Positions 36,508 through 45,049 of a stretch of 64,000 bases of DNA are shown here, piece by piece (the stretch's first letter is position 1; each line of letters starts with the position of its first letter). The notes under the pieces are model-generated. The model was not told the DNA's origin and ran no database searches. It was given only the letters and a program-made list of their open reading frames with translations. The DNA lies in assembly GCA_016125095.1 (NCBI GenBank), contig WGMK01000014.1, positions 227,673 through 291,672 of the forward strand, in the 5' to 3' direction. This stretch comes from Candidatus Hydrogenedens sp. GTDB lineage: Bacteria > Hydrogenedentota > Hydrogenedentia > Hydrogenedentales > JAEUWI01. The position numbers and the translations under genes are program-made.

Positions 36508-36861
36508 ATGAACGAGCAATACAATCCTTTGCATAACCGGAACAGCGCCGGAGTCGATTCCTTCGGGGAGTCGCAAGTGATGTTCGCGCAATGCTTTATC
36601 GCGCCAGAGCGCATCGGCGAGCTGGAGGAACTTCGTCCGTTGCATCTGTCCTACATCCGAGAATCTCTGGCGGTCATACGCTTCGCCGGCGTCGCGGAAT
36701 CCGAACTCGAACCTTACCAGCAGATCTGCTATTTCCTGGGCGTCGATTCGGTCGCCGAAGCGGAATCTTTTGTACGGCACGACCCGTATTATCCCTGCTA
36801 CGAGCGGGTGGACATTGTTCCCTTTACTCAAAAATTTCCAAGGATCAAACATGCAGGCTGA
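36508..36861 (+). CDS. YCII-domain (YciI-like) small protein
   Basis: A 117-residue protein. The core from about residue 25 (MFAQCFIAPERI) shows the YCII pattern: LRPLHLSYIRE near the start, a strand-forming FAGVAE and ICYFLGVDSVAEAESF, and ending DPYYPCYERVDIVPF, where the conserved DPY/F-x-valine-Ile-PF tail is clear. YciI-like proteins are small ferredoxin-fold dimers, some with peroxidase or dehydrochlorinase activity, others accessory. Its 3' end overlaps the flavoprotein start by 11 bp, so the two are translationally coupled. The true start may be ATG 36508 or a later ATG at 36580. Confidence 0.7.
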   Translation: MNEQYNPLHNRNSAGVDSFGESQVMFAQCFIAPERIGELEELRPLHLSYIRESLAVIRFAGVAESELEPYQQICYFLGVDSVAEAESFVRHDPYYPCYERVDIVPFTQKFPRIKHAG

Positions 36862-38590
36862 GCACAAGAAGTACGTGATTGTCGGCGCAGGCCCCGGTGG
36901 CCTTCAAATGGGCTATTTCATGCAGAAGGCGGGGCTCGACTACGTGATTCTCGAGCGGAACGCGATGCCGGGCTCGTTTTTCGCCCAATACCCGGTGCAC
37001 CGCAAGCTGATCTCCCTGAACAAGAAGAACAACTACTTCGAAGAGGAGGAGTTCAACTGGCGACACGACTGGAACTCGCTGCTGTGCGAGGAGCCGTCGC
37101 CGCGCTTTACGGAATACACCGACGACCTGTTTCCTCATGCCGATCTCTACACCAAGTACCTCGCCGACTACGCGCGCGCGCATGAACTGAACATCACCTT
37201 CGATACGCCCGTAAAGCGTATCTCGAAGGCGGATGGGAAGTTCGTTCTCGAACTCGCCAGCGGCTCGAAGATGACCTGTGAGGTGCTGCTTATGGCCACC
37301 GGTGCCGTAAGCGGTTCGGTACCCGACAATATCGAGGGCATTGAACACACCGTGCCCTACGGCGAACAGAGTATCGACCTGGAGTTCTACAAGAACAAAC
37401 GCGTCGGCGTGCTCGGCGGCGGCAACTCGGCCTTTGAAACCGCCGACTATCTGGCGGGCACCGCGGCTTTCGTGCACGTGCTGACGAACAAGCCGCTCAA
37501 GATGGCCTGGGATACCCACTTCGTGGGCGACCTGCGCGCCGTGAACAACAACGTGCTCGACATGTATCAGCTCAAGTCGCTGCACGCGGTCATCAGCCCG
37601 AAGATCAGCCGCATCGAGAAGCGCGACGACGGCACCGTGATGACGCATCACAGCTACGACTACCCGCATTCCAAGAGGCCGGGCACCCTGCAGCTGACGC
37701 GCGAATACGACATCATCATCAACTGCACCGGCTTCAAATGGGCGCCGGTACATCTGTTCGACGACGAGATCCGTCCCGCGACCAGGCTCAAGGACAAGTA
37801 TCTGCTGATGACCGAGTCTTGGGAGTCGACGAACGTGCCCAATCTTTTTTTCGTGGGCGGCGCCATGCAATCCATCGACCGCAAAGCCGCGTCGGGTTTC
37901 ATCCACGGCTTCCGCTATACCGTGCGGTCGCTCTACCGGCTGCTGCAGGAACGCTTCGAAGGCAAGTCCATTACAAGCCACACGCACGACAAGTTCGAAC
38001 TGGACCCGTTCCTCGATCGCATGTACAACCGGTTCAGCACCGCCGCAGGCCTCTTTCAACTCTTCGGCTTCCTCGGTGATCTAATTCTCTTTTCCGAGGA
38101 TATGCAAGGCTACGAGGAAATACGGGAAATTCCGGTGGCGCGTATCCGGAAGATCATCCCCCAGGATCGGCATGCCCTGCAGTTCACCCTTGAGTTCGGA
38201 TTCGACAAGCACCAGTACAAGACTGCACTCGATTTCATGGGACCCTCGGATCCGAACGATACACCCCGCGCCGCCTTCCTTCATCCGGTAATCCGGCACT
38301 ATTTCGGCGGTGAGATGCAGGAATTCCATTTCGGCGATTCCCTGCTGGCGCGGTGGGATCGGCCCCACGGGGAGGGCGGCGCCGTCATGTCCTACCACTA
38401 TGAGTTCCAGAAATGGCTGGAGTCCATGCTCGGGCTCGACTTCGAGCTGCCCGACCCAATCGAAGGCGGTCCTTACCGCGCCTGGTCCGACGAAGAACTG
38501 CAAGCGTGGCATGACATGGAAGCGATGAAGAAGGAAATGATGATGGAGCAAGCCAAACTGGCGGCTCCGGTCGTCCACCCGATGCAATAG
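36851..38590 (+). CDS. FOXRED2-like FAD/NAD(P)-dependent oxidoreductase
   Basis: A 579-residue flavoprotein of the FMO-like family. The FAD-binding motif VGAGPGGLQMGYF is at about 9-21. The segment PGSFFAQYPVHRKLISLNKK and the second nucleotide motif GVLGGGNSAFETA (about 191-203) follow, then THFVGDLRAVNN, YQLKSLHAV and SGFIHGFRYTVR. This order and these exact phrases match vertebrate FOXRED2/ERFAD, an ER flavoprotein of protein degradation; bacterial relatives are little studied. No signal peptide is present. A C-terminal extension (about 400-579) is not in the classical FMO fold. AGGA precedes ATG 36851. Confidence 0.9.
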   Translation: MQAEHKKYVIVGAGPGGLQMGYFMQKAGLDYVILERNAMPGSFFAQYPVHRKLISLNKKNNYFEEEEFNWRHDWNSLLCEEPSPRFTEYTDDLFPHADLYTKYLADYARAHELNITFDTPVKRISKADGKFVLELASGSKMTCEVLLMATGAVSGSVPDNIEGIEHTVPYGEQSIDLEFYKNKRVGVLGGGNSAFETADYLAGTAAFVHVLTNKPLKMAWDTHFVGDLRAVNNNVLDMYQLKSLHAVISPKISRIEKRDDGTVMTHHSYDYPHSKRPGTLQLTREYDIIINCTGFKWAPVHLFDDEIRPATRLKDKYLLMTESWESTNVPNLFFVGGAMQSIDRKAASGFIHGFRYTVRSLYRLLQERFEGKSITSHTHDKFELDPFLDRMYNRFSTAAGLFQLFGFLGDLILFSEDMQGYEEIREIPVARIRKIIPQDRHALQFTLEFGFDKHQYKTALDFMGPSDPNDTPRAAFLHPVIRHYFGGEMQEFHFGDSLLARWDRPHGEGGAVMSYHYEFQKWLESMLGLDFELPDPIEGGPYRAWSDEELQAWHDMEAMKKEMMMEQAKLAAPVVHPMQ

Positions 38591-38658
38591 ACCCGTCCCG
38601 CACCCGCTGACGGCACCTTGCACAGGCCTCTCTCCATTGCAGGACCGTCATTCAACAC

Positions 38659-38698
38659 AGTTCCTTGCGGCAAGCGCTCCCGCTTGCCGCAAGGAACT
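38659..38698. terminator. Long perfect hairpin downstream of the flavoprotein gene
   Basis: Eighteen-bp perfect inverted repeat (AGTTCCTTGCGGCAAGCG with its complement) around a CTCC loop, 69 bp after the stop. It is followed on the + strand by TGCGTCTTTCAC, only moderately T-rich. It could terminate or protect the mRNA 3' end. The rest of the 38591-38914 gap holds nothing I can name. Confidence 0.55.
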
Positions 38699-38914
38699 TG
38701 CGTCTTTCACTAAGGATCGCACGTACCTGCTTGCGGGCCAGCGGTGCGCGCTGCGAGGACCTCTCAGCTGACCCATGGCAGAGACGCAAAGGACCGTCGC
38801 CGGGGCAGCAAAACCAAGACGGCTCACCGCCGGACTTACTCTAAGGGATGCCGGATACGCCATCCCGATAGCGTAGGCGATATCACGGTGTTTCAACGAT
38901 TCGATGAATACGAC

Positions 38915-39394
38915 TCAAGCGTCGCCCCGCACGGCCGCCTCGATTCTCGCCACGTCGATCTTCCCCATGGTCATCATCACCTCGAATGCGCGCTTCGCGG
39001 GCTCGCCTCCGGCCGTGAGCGCATCAAGCAGCACCCGCGGCGCAATCTGCCACGACACGCCCCACTTGTCCTTGCACCAGCCGCATGCGCTTTCCGTACC
39101 GCCATTGCCGACGATAGCGTCCCAGTAGCGATCGGTTTCCTCTTGGCCGTCCGTGGTGATAAGAAACGAGAACGCCTCGCTTTGCGGGAACGCTTTCCCG
39201 CCGTTCAGCCCCATGCATGCGACCCCGAACACGGTGAAGTCCACCGTCAGAACGTCGCCCGCCTTGCCGCTCGGATGATTCGACGGCGCTGGGTGCACCG
39301 CGTGTACGGCGCTATCCGGAAATACTGATGCGTAGAACCGCGCGGCCTCTTCCGCCTCCGAGTCGTACCAGATGCAAACGGTGTTCTTCGCCAT
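38915..39394 (-). CDS. VOC-superfamily (PhnB/glyoxalase-like) protein
   Basis: A 159-residue protein with the paired beta-alpha-beta-beta-beta pattern of the vicinal-oxygen-chelate fold. Motifs CIWYDSEAEEAARFYASVFPDS, FSFLITTDGQEE and the WGVSWQIAPR segment are typical of the PhnB/3-demethylubiquinone methyltransferase-like subfamily, which lacks methyltransferase activity despite its name. AAAGGAG precedes ATG 39394. It stands alone and its substrate is unknown. Confidence 0.9.
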   Translation of the reverse strand: MAKNTVCIWYDSEAEEAARFYASVFPDSAVHAVHPAPSNHPSGKAGDVLTVDFTVFGVACMGLNGGKAFPQSEAFSFLITTDGQEETDRYWDAIVGNGGTESACGWCKDKWGVSWQIAPRVLLDALTAGGEPAKRAFEVMMTMGKIDVARIEAAVRGDA

Positions 39395-39511
39395 GCAGGG
39401 ACTCCTTTTTCCGCTCACGCCATTTCGTACGGTCGGCGCTAGCATACCCATCTTTAAACATTGCGGGGCATCGAGGCAACCGGGTATTGGGCAAAGTGCC
39501 GACGCCTCGCA

Positions 39512-40369
39512 TCAGGTCTTGATGTTCTCGAGGCTCTGGACGACGTGCTCGGCGAAAATTTCCGCGACGTTAGTGAGCTCGTCTTTCTTCATCAGCGCCA
39601 CTTCCGAATCCGCAAGATGAGGCAGCTTGTTTTCCTTCCGGATCGGGTGGATGCCCTCGGGAATCATGTGGGCGGGCAGCACGGTGATGCCGAGCCCGGC
39701 GCGTACTGCAGCAAGCGTGCCGGCCAGACTGGGGCTGGTAAAACTGATGTGCCAGCTGCGCTTCGCGCGGTCGAGCGCCGCCAGCGCGCGCGCGCGGTAG
39801 ATGCAGGGCTGCGGGGGAAGCACCAGCGATAGCCGTTTTTCCGGCTGGTAGCCATCGGCCGCCGCCCACACCAGGGGTTCCCGCCACACGCGAGTGCCGC
39901 CCTTCACCCGTTGCGGATCGCGCTTCGCGAGTATCACGTCGTACTCGCCCCGCTGAAAGCCCTCGATCAGGTTCAGCGTGAGCTGGCAATCGACATTGAG
40001 CTGCACGCGCGGGTGATGCATGCGGAAGCTGGCCAGCACGTCGGGCAGGTAATGCGTCGCGAAGTCCTCTGGTGTTCCGAATCGGATTTCACCTTCCACG
40101 TCGGGTTCGCGCAGCCGGCTGTATACCTCCCACTGCATCTGCATCATGCGTCTTGCATATCCAAGGAAGAGTTCGCCCTGCGGCGTCAGGGCCACCCGGC
40201 GGTTGCTTCGGTCGAACAACTCGCAGCCCAGCTGCTCCTCCAGTTTCTTTATCTGTTGGCTGAGCGCGGGCTGGGTGCGGTTCACGATCTCTGCGGCCTG
40301 CCCGAACGTTCCCGTGTCGGCGATGGCGATGAAACTCTTGAGTTGCAGGGTGTCGATGAGAAACGGCAT
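39512..40369 (-). CDS. LysR-type transcriptional regulator, likely of the dab operon
   Basis: A 285-residue regulator. The winged helix-turn-helix occupies about residues 4-63 (LKSFIAIADTGTFGQAAEIV and QPALSQQIKKLEEQLG). The periplasmic-binding-like effector domain spans about 90-285. TAGGAGG lies just before ATG 40369. It is transcribed away from dabB, and a 21-bp dyad matching the LysR T-N11-A rule sits in the shared 125-bp region. Neighbouring LysR regulators of carbon-uptake loci sense low inorganic carbon; that role is inference here. Confidence 0.95.
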   Translation of the reverse strand: MPFLIDTLQLKSFIAIADTGTFGQAAEIVNRTQPALSQQIKKLEEQLGCELFDRSNRRVALTPQGELFLGYARRMMQMQWEVYSRLREPDVEGEIRFGTPEDFATHYLPDVLASFRMHHPRVQLNVDCQLTLNLIEGFQRGEYDVILAKRDPQRVKGGTRVWREPLVWAAADGYQPEKRLSLVLPPQPCIYRARALAALDRAKRSWHISFTSPSLAGTLAAVRAGLGITVLPAHMIPEGIHPIRKENKLPHLADSEVALMKKDELTNVAEIFAEHVVQSLENIKT

Positions 40370-40376
40370 GTCGCCT

Positions 40377-40397
40377 CCTATCAGAAAAGCTAATAGG
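40377..40397. promoter_or_regulatory. LysR-type dyad (CCTAT-N11-ATAGG)
   Basis: Perfect 5-bp arms with an 11-bp centre, fitting the T-N11-A LysR box; it overlaps the lysR ribosome site. A second ATAGG half-site lies at 40424-40428, 31 bp (about three helical turns) further toward dabB, as an activator half-site would. On the minus strand a TATACT -10-like hexamer for lysR lies near 40400. Confidence 0.5.
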
Positions 40398-40494
40398 TAG
40401 TATAACAAAAATTCATTTTACAAATAGGATCGCACTGCTTAAGATCTCGAACTCGATGTCGCCATGAAATGCCCGGCGGCCGAGAGGAGGTATC

Positions 40495-41841
40495 GTGGAT
40501 TTGTTCCAGTTACATGCGGAGGACCTGTTCCGGGCCGACAGCCTAGCCTGGGTCATGTCGGGATTGATTGTTTTCGTCATCATCAACGTTCGGTCTTACG
40601 CCATGCGTTATCTCGCAGGCGATCGATTTCAGCGATGGCACCGCTTCCTCGTGTTGGTGTTGGGTGGAGGCGTGCTGGCGATGGTCTTTGCCAACCACCT
40701 GCTGGTGCTTCTTGCCGGGTGGATGGTCAGTAACCTGACGCTGGTGCGTCTGATGATCCACAAGGGCGAGTGGCGCGCCGCGCGATACTCCGGGTGGCTT
40801 GCCTTCCGCTCCTTTGGTCTCGGATTCGTGTTGCTCGGGGCGGGGTTCTGGCTGCTTGCCGAAAGTGCTGGTACCGCATCCATCGAAGCCTTGGTTCAGC
40901 AAGACGAGTTGAACGCCATGGGATTCGCGGGCTTGCTGCTGGTGGCTATCGCCGCGCTTATCCAGTCTGCTGCCTGGCCATTTCATGGCTGGCTGACGTC
41001 CTCGCTCAATGCGCCGACGCCCGTTTCTGCGCTGATGCACGCGGGCATCGTGAATGGCGGCGGTTTCCTGCTCGTGCGGCTCGCGCCGCTCTTCGCCGGC
41101 GAGACGCTACTGATGCATGCGTTGTTCATCCTCGGTCTTGCCACGGCAGTCGTGGGCACGTTCTGGAAGCTGCTCCAAACCGACATCAAGCGGATGCTGG
41201 CGTGTTCAACCATGGGCCAAATGGGCTTCATGCTCATGCAATGCGGCATGGGGCTCTGGGCCCCGGCCATTTCGCACCTCTGCTGGCACGGCCTCTTCAA
41301 GGCGTATCTCTTCCTCAGTTCGAGCTCGGTGGTGGGGGAAAAGCACAGCATCGTATCGGCGGCGGCTCTCTCCCCGGCCCGCCTTGTGTTGGCTTCTCTC
41401 TCGGGCCTTGGCGGTGCCGTGGTGTTTGCCCAGACCAGCGGAATACCGGTGTCCCTGCGCGATACGTCGTGTTTGATGGCTATCCTCGCCGTCACGGCGG
41501 CCGCGCAAGTGTCGGTCGGTCTGCTTCGCAGGCCGCTATCCGCCTTTCTTATGCTTGGCACCTTTGCGGCGGGCGCCGGGGCTGGCGGATTGTACGGCGT
41601 GAACATCCATCTCATTGAAGCCGCGCTGGGCTCCCTGCATTTGCCACCGCCGCAGCCCTTGGACGCGGTCTATACCGCAGGCGTGATCGTGATTCTCGCG
41701 GTCTGGGCGGCCCTGCTCTTCAACCTGCCGGCCCGGTTTCAATCCCATGACCGATGGAAGCAGATCTACGTCGCATCGCTCAACGCCAGCCAGCCCCACC
41801 CGCAGACCGTCACGGCCAACCGGACCGCTTATCAATCTTGA
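40495..41841 (+). CDS. dabB: DabB, proton-channel subunit of the DAB inorganic-carbon transporter
   Basis: A 448-residue membrane protein of the NuoL/MrpA proton-antiporter family with about 12 membrane helices. The core has the antiporter signature SAAWPFHGWLTSSL with APTPVSALMHAGIVN, plus KLLQTDIKRMLACSTMGQMGF. Membership in DAB rather than complex I is indicated by the adjacent dabA and absence of other nuo genes. DabB is thought to couple proton entry to DabA-driven bicarbonate accumulation. The GTG start has AGGAGG at ideal spacing. Confidence 0.93.
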   Translation: MDLFQLHAEDLFRADSLAWVMSGLIVFVIINVRSYAMRYLAGDRFQRWHRFLVLVLGGGVLAMVFANHLLVLLAGWMVSNLTLVRLMIHKGEWRAARYSGWLAFRSFGLGFVLLGAGFWLLAESAGTASIEALVQQDELNAMGFAGLLLVAIAALIQSAAWPFHGWLTSSLNAPTPVSALMHAGIVNGGGFLLVRLAPLFAGETLLMHALFILGLATAVVGTFWKLLQTDIKRMLACSTMGQMGFMLMQCGMGLWAPAISHLCWHGLFKAYLFLSSSSVVGEKHSIVSAAALSPARLVLASLSGLGGAVVFAQTSGIPVSLRDTSCLMAILAVTAAAQVSVGLLRRPLSAFLMLGTFAAGAGAGGLYGVNIHLIEAALGSLHLPPPQPLDAVYTAGVIVILAVWAALLFNLPARFQSHDRWKQIYVASLNASQPHPQTVTANRTAYQS

Positions 41842-41852
41842 AAGGAGTGCTC

Positions 41853-44087
41853 ATGTGCGTAGCAGCCCCGCCTGAAGTAAGGATCCTGCCAATTCTCGAG
41901 GCAAGTCCGCCTTCGATTCGAGAGATGGTTGCCATGGCATCGAATGTCGTGGCCCCCGTCTGGCCGCTGGAAACGTCCATTGCCGTCAACCCCCTGCAAG
42001 GCCTCGAAGACTTGCCCTTCGAGGATGCCCTGCGCGAGGCGAGACGGCAGCATGCACTCTGTGGCTACGCCGACCGCGGGCGCCAGGCGGTGAATCGCGA
42101 GTGGATCAAGTGGTGTGCCGCCTACTTCGACGCCGGACAGGCCACCATCGCGATGCCGGGTCGAGACCGGGGTTTCTACCGCAGCTTCGCCGAACTGGCG
42201 CGGTTCGACGCGCGTCTTACCGGGAGCGAGACCGCGAGCGCGCTCCTCGCTTCGCTTCCGGATTCGCCGGAAGACGCCATCGCGCGGTGCCTGCGGGAGA
42301 TTGGGATTCGCGAGGCGCAGCAGGTGGAGTTCATTCGGCAGACGATCGCGTCCCTGCCGGGCTGGGCCGGCTACGTGAAGTGGAAGGAGCAATGGCAGGC
42401 GCCCGATGCCCGGGCCGCGCGACCGGCATCGTTGGTCGAATTTGCTGCCGTGGGTCTTGTGCTTACCGTTCTACTTTGGCCGGGTGCCCGCATCCTCGGG
42501 TTCCACCGAAACGCGGCCCCGACGGTAATCGACGATCTCGCCGCACGCGAAGCCCGATTCCGCAAGTCGTTGCTGGAAAAGCTGGGGCCGCAGGCGGACG
42601 TCCTCCGCACGAAGCAGACCGTGCGTTCCGACGCCCAGCTCGTATTCTGCATCGATGTCCGCTCCGAGCCATTTCGGCGGGCCATCGAGGCGCAGGGCAA
42701 CTATGAGACCTTGGGGTTTGCCGGCTTCTTCGGTCTGCCGGTGCGGGTCCAGGGCATCGACGACGACCACGCGCTCGATTCTTGCCCGGTATTGATTCAA
42801 CCGAGCCACGAGGTTCGCGATGAGGCGAGCGACTGCGACCGTGCTTGCCTGGGGCGCCACGAGCGCGGGCGTTCACTCTTGCGCATGCGGGGTGAGCTCT
42901 ACCAATGGCTGAAGTACAACTTTGCGACGCCCTTCGCGCTGGTCGAGATGCTCGGGCCCTGGCTGGGTCTGCGCATGATCGCGCAGACCCTCGCATCGTC
43001 GTTCGTATCCCGGCTGAGTGCCGATGCACGTAGCGCCGTGATGCCCGCGGTGGATGCGAAGCCGGTGCTGGACGGCATCGAGCTCGAACGTCGCGCGGCG
43101 TATGGCGAGGCGGCCTTGCGGATGATGGGGCTGACGGAGAACTTCGCACCGCTGGTCGTGTTCTGCGGGCATGGCAGCAGCAGCACCAACAACGCCTATG
43201 CGTCCGCGCTGGATTGCGGCGCGTGCGGCGGACGGCATGGCGGCCCCAATGCCCGAATCCTTGCCGAGATTCTCAATACACCGCAGGTGCGTGCCGTGCT
43301 TGACGACAATGGTCTAACGATACCCGATGACACCCTGTTCCTCGGCGCGGAACACGATACCACGCAGGATCTGGTTGCACTGTACCCGTCGCAAGGTCAG
43401 CCCCCGATGCAGCAATCCAGGCTTGAGAAGCTACGCGCCGACCTGACCCGGGCGCAGGTGGCGAATGCGATTGCCCGCACGGCGACCTTCGGCCAGGGCG
43501 GGCTGGACGGTGACGCCGCACTCCGCGAACTTGCACGACGCAGCAGCGACTGGGCCGAGGTACGGCCGGAGTGGGGGCTGGCCCGCAATGCGGCGTTCAT
43601 CATCGGGCCGAACGATTTGACGCGGAACGTGCGGCTCGAGGGGCGGTGCTTTCTGCACTCCTACGACTGGAAGGCCGATCCTGCCGGCGCCTACCTGACG
43701 ACTATCCTGACGGCGCCCATGGTGGTGGCGCAATGGATCAACAGCCAGTACCTGTTCTCCACGCTCGACAATGTTGCCTATGGCGGTGGCAGCAAGGCGA
43801 CGCAGAACATTACCGGCAAGTTCGGTGCCATGCAGGGCAACGCCAGTGATCTGATGCACGGACTTCCGCTCCAGTCCGTATTCGAAGCCGACGGCAAGCC
43901 CTACCACGAGCCCATGCGATTGCTCACGGTTGTCTACGCGCCGTGCGCGATGGTGGACGCGGTCATCTGCGCCGAGGAGGTCTTGAAGAAGTTGTTCGGG
44001 AATGGCTGGGTCACCTTGGTTTGTATCGACCCAACGAGCAACCAGGCTCACTTGCTGCGGCGGGACCTGACATGGGCGCCGGCGTGA
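41853..44087 (+). CDS. dabA: DabA, zinc-containing catalytic subunit of the DAB inorganic-carbon transporter (DUF2309)
   Basis: A 744-residue cytoplasmic, membrane-associated protein. The four zinc-site residues fit: Cys266 and Asp268 in FCIDVRSE, His440 in FCGHGSSS and Cys455 in LDCGACGG. Their spacing (2, 172, 15) closely matches C351/D353/H524/C539 that I recall for Halothiobacillus DabA. It is proposed to act as a vectorial carbonic anhydrase fed by DabB's proton flow. AAAGGAG precedes ATG 41853, and 11 bases separate it from dabB. Its 3' end overlaps the next gene by 16 bp. Confidence 0.95.
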   Translation: MCVAAPPEVRILPILEASPPSIREMVAMASNVVAPVWPLETSIAVNPLQGLEDLPFEDALREARRQHALCGYADRGRQAVNREWIKWCAAYFDAGQATIAMPGRDRGFYRSFAELARFDARLTGSETASALLASLPDSPEDAIARCLREIGIREAQQVEFIRQTIASLPGWAGYVKWKEQWQAPDARAARPASLVEFAAVGLVLTVLLWPGARILGFHRNAAPTVIDDLAAREARFRKSLLEKLGPQADVLRTKQTVRSDAQLVFCIDVRSEPFRRAIEAQGNYETLGFAGFFGLPVRVQGIDDDHALDSCPVLIQPSHEVRDEASDCDRACLGRHERGRSLLRMRGELYQWLKYNFATPFALVEMLGPWLGLRMIAQTLASSFVSRLSADARSAVMPAVDAKPVLDGIELERRAAYGEAALRMMGLTENFAPLVVFCGHGSSSTNNAYASALDCGACGGRHGGPNARILAEILNTPQVRAVLDDNGLTIPDDTLFLGAEHDTTQDLVALYPSQGQPPMQQSRLEKLRADLTRAQVANAIARTATFGQGGLDGDAALRELARRSSDWAEVRPEWGLARNAAFIIGPNDLTRNVRLEGRCFLHSYDWKADPAGAYLTTILTAPMVVAQWINSQYLFSTLDNVAYGGGSKATQNITGKFGAMQGNASDLMHGLPLQSVFEADGKPYHEPMRLLTVVYAPCAMVDAVICAEEVLKKLFGNGWVTLVCIDPTSNQAHLLRRDLTWAPA

Positions 44088-44941
44088 ATGCGGCGGGCCC
44101 CTATTGGGGCAGCTACGTAGCGCTGGCGACCAAACACGCCAAGTCCATCGCGGTGGCGCCTGAATTTCACGAGCGTTTGGGCGCGGGTGTGACGGAAGTA
44201 GCCCTGGATACTGACGCCTTCGGTACGTTCACCGGGGAGGTGCAACGTCGCGGTACGGCAATTGACACTGCCCGCCGTAAATGTGAGGCTGGACTGGATT
44301 TCCTCGGCGCGGAATACGGCGTCGCCAGCGAGGGTAGTTTCGGCTCCCATCCGTGGTCGCCTCTTGCTGCCATCGGCCAGGATATTCTCTACTTCATTGA
44401 TCGGAGGCGGAGTTTCCATCTGCACGTGCACCGCACATGCGAGGCGACGAATTTCCGGAAGCAGGCGATCGCGTCGGAAGAGGATCTTGAGCGCTTCGCA
44501 GCCGAATCGCTTTTTCCTACGCATGCGCTCGTGGTGCGTCCCAATCAGAGGAATCCCGGAGAGCCCCTGCATAAGGGCATCACCACTTGGGACCAGCTAT
44601 TACGCGTTTATCGCTCTTCGCGCGCACAGTCTCCCGATGGGCTGGCCTGGGTGGAGACCGACATGCGCGCCCATGTGAACCCGACCCGAATGTCCGAGAT
44701 ACGGGCCTTGGCGCGGAAGCTTGCATGCCGCCTTGCAACCCCTTGCCCTGCCTGCGAATCACCTGGCTGGGGCATGGTCGCTGCCGAAAAGGGGCTGCCG
44801 TGCGAACATTGCAATCAGTCAACAGAAATCATACGGCACTACGTGCTGGGCTGTGTGTTTTGCGACCATTCGGAGCGTTCGGCGCGCCACGATGGTCTGG
44901 TTAAAGCGCCCGCGATTCAGTGCACTTGGTGCAATCCCTAA
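44072..44941 (+). CDS. DUF6671-like protein with C-terminal zinc ribbon, dab-associated
   Basis: A 289-residue soluble protein. The N-terminal domain shows ATKHAKSIAVAPEF, DTDAFGTFTGEV and SEGSFGSHP, a set I associate with DUF6671. The C-terminal third holds two clusters of Cys pairs: CPAC and CEHC, then CVFC and CTWC, enough for two zinc ribbons. It starts inside the dabA 3' end (16-bp overlap), implying coupled translation. It is not among the known core DAB subunits. Role unknown; a regulatory, zinc-delivery or assembly role is a guess. Confidence 0.75.
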   Translation: MGAGVNAAGPYWGSYVALATKHAKSIAVAPEFHERLGAGVTEVALDTDAFGTFTGEVQRRGTAIDTARRKCEAGLDFLGAEYGVASEGSFGSHPWSPLAAIGQDILYFIDRRRSFHLHVHRTCEATNFRKQAIASEEDLERFAAESLFPTHALVVRPNQRNPGEPLHKGITTWDQLLRVYRSSRAQSPDGLAWVETDMRAHVNPTRMSEIRALARKLACRLATPCPACESPGWGMVAAEKGLPCEHCNQSTEIIRHYVLGCVFCDHSERSARHDGLVKAPAIQCTWCNP

Positions 44942-45049
44942 GTTCCCCCGTTTCTTCGAGTGCCGAAGCCGGGTCTCATCCTGCTATAACGGGGGGCGAG
45001 AACGGGGACGAACACGGGCCGTCACCTGCGGCGCCTCGGGAGTAGGTCG

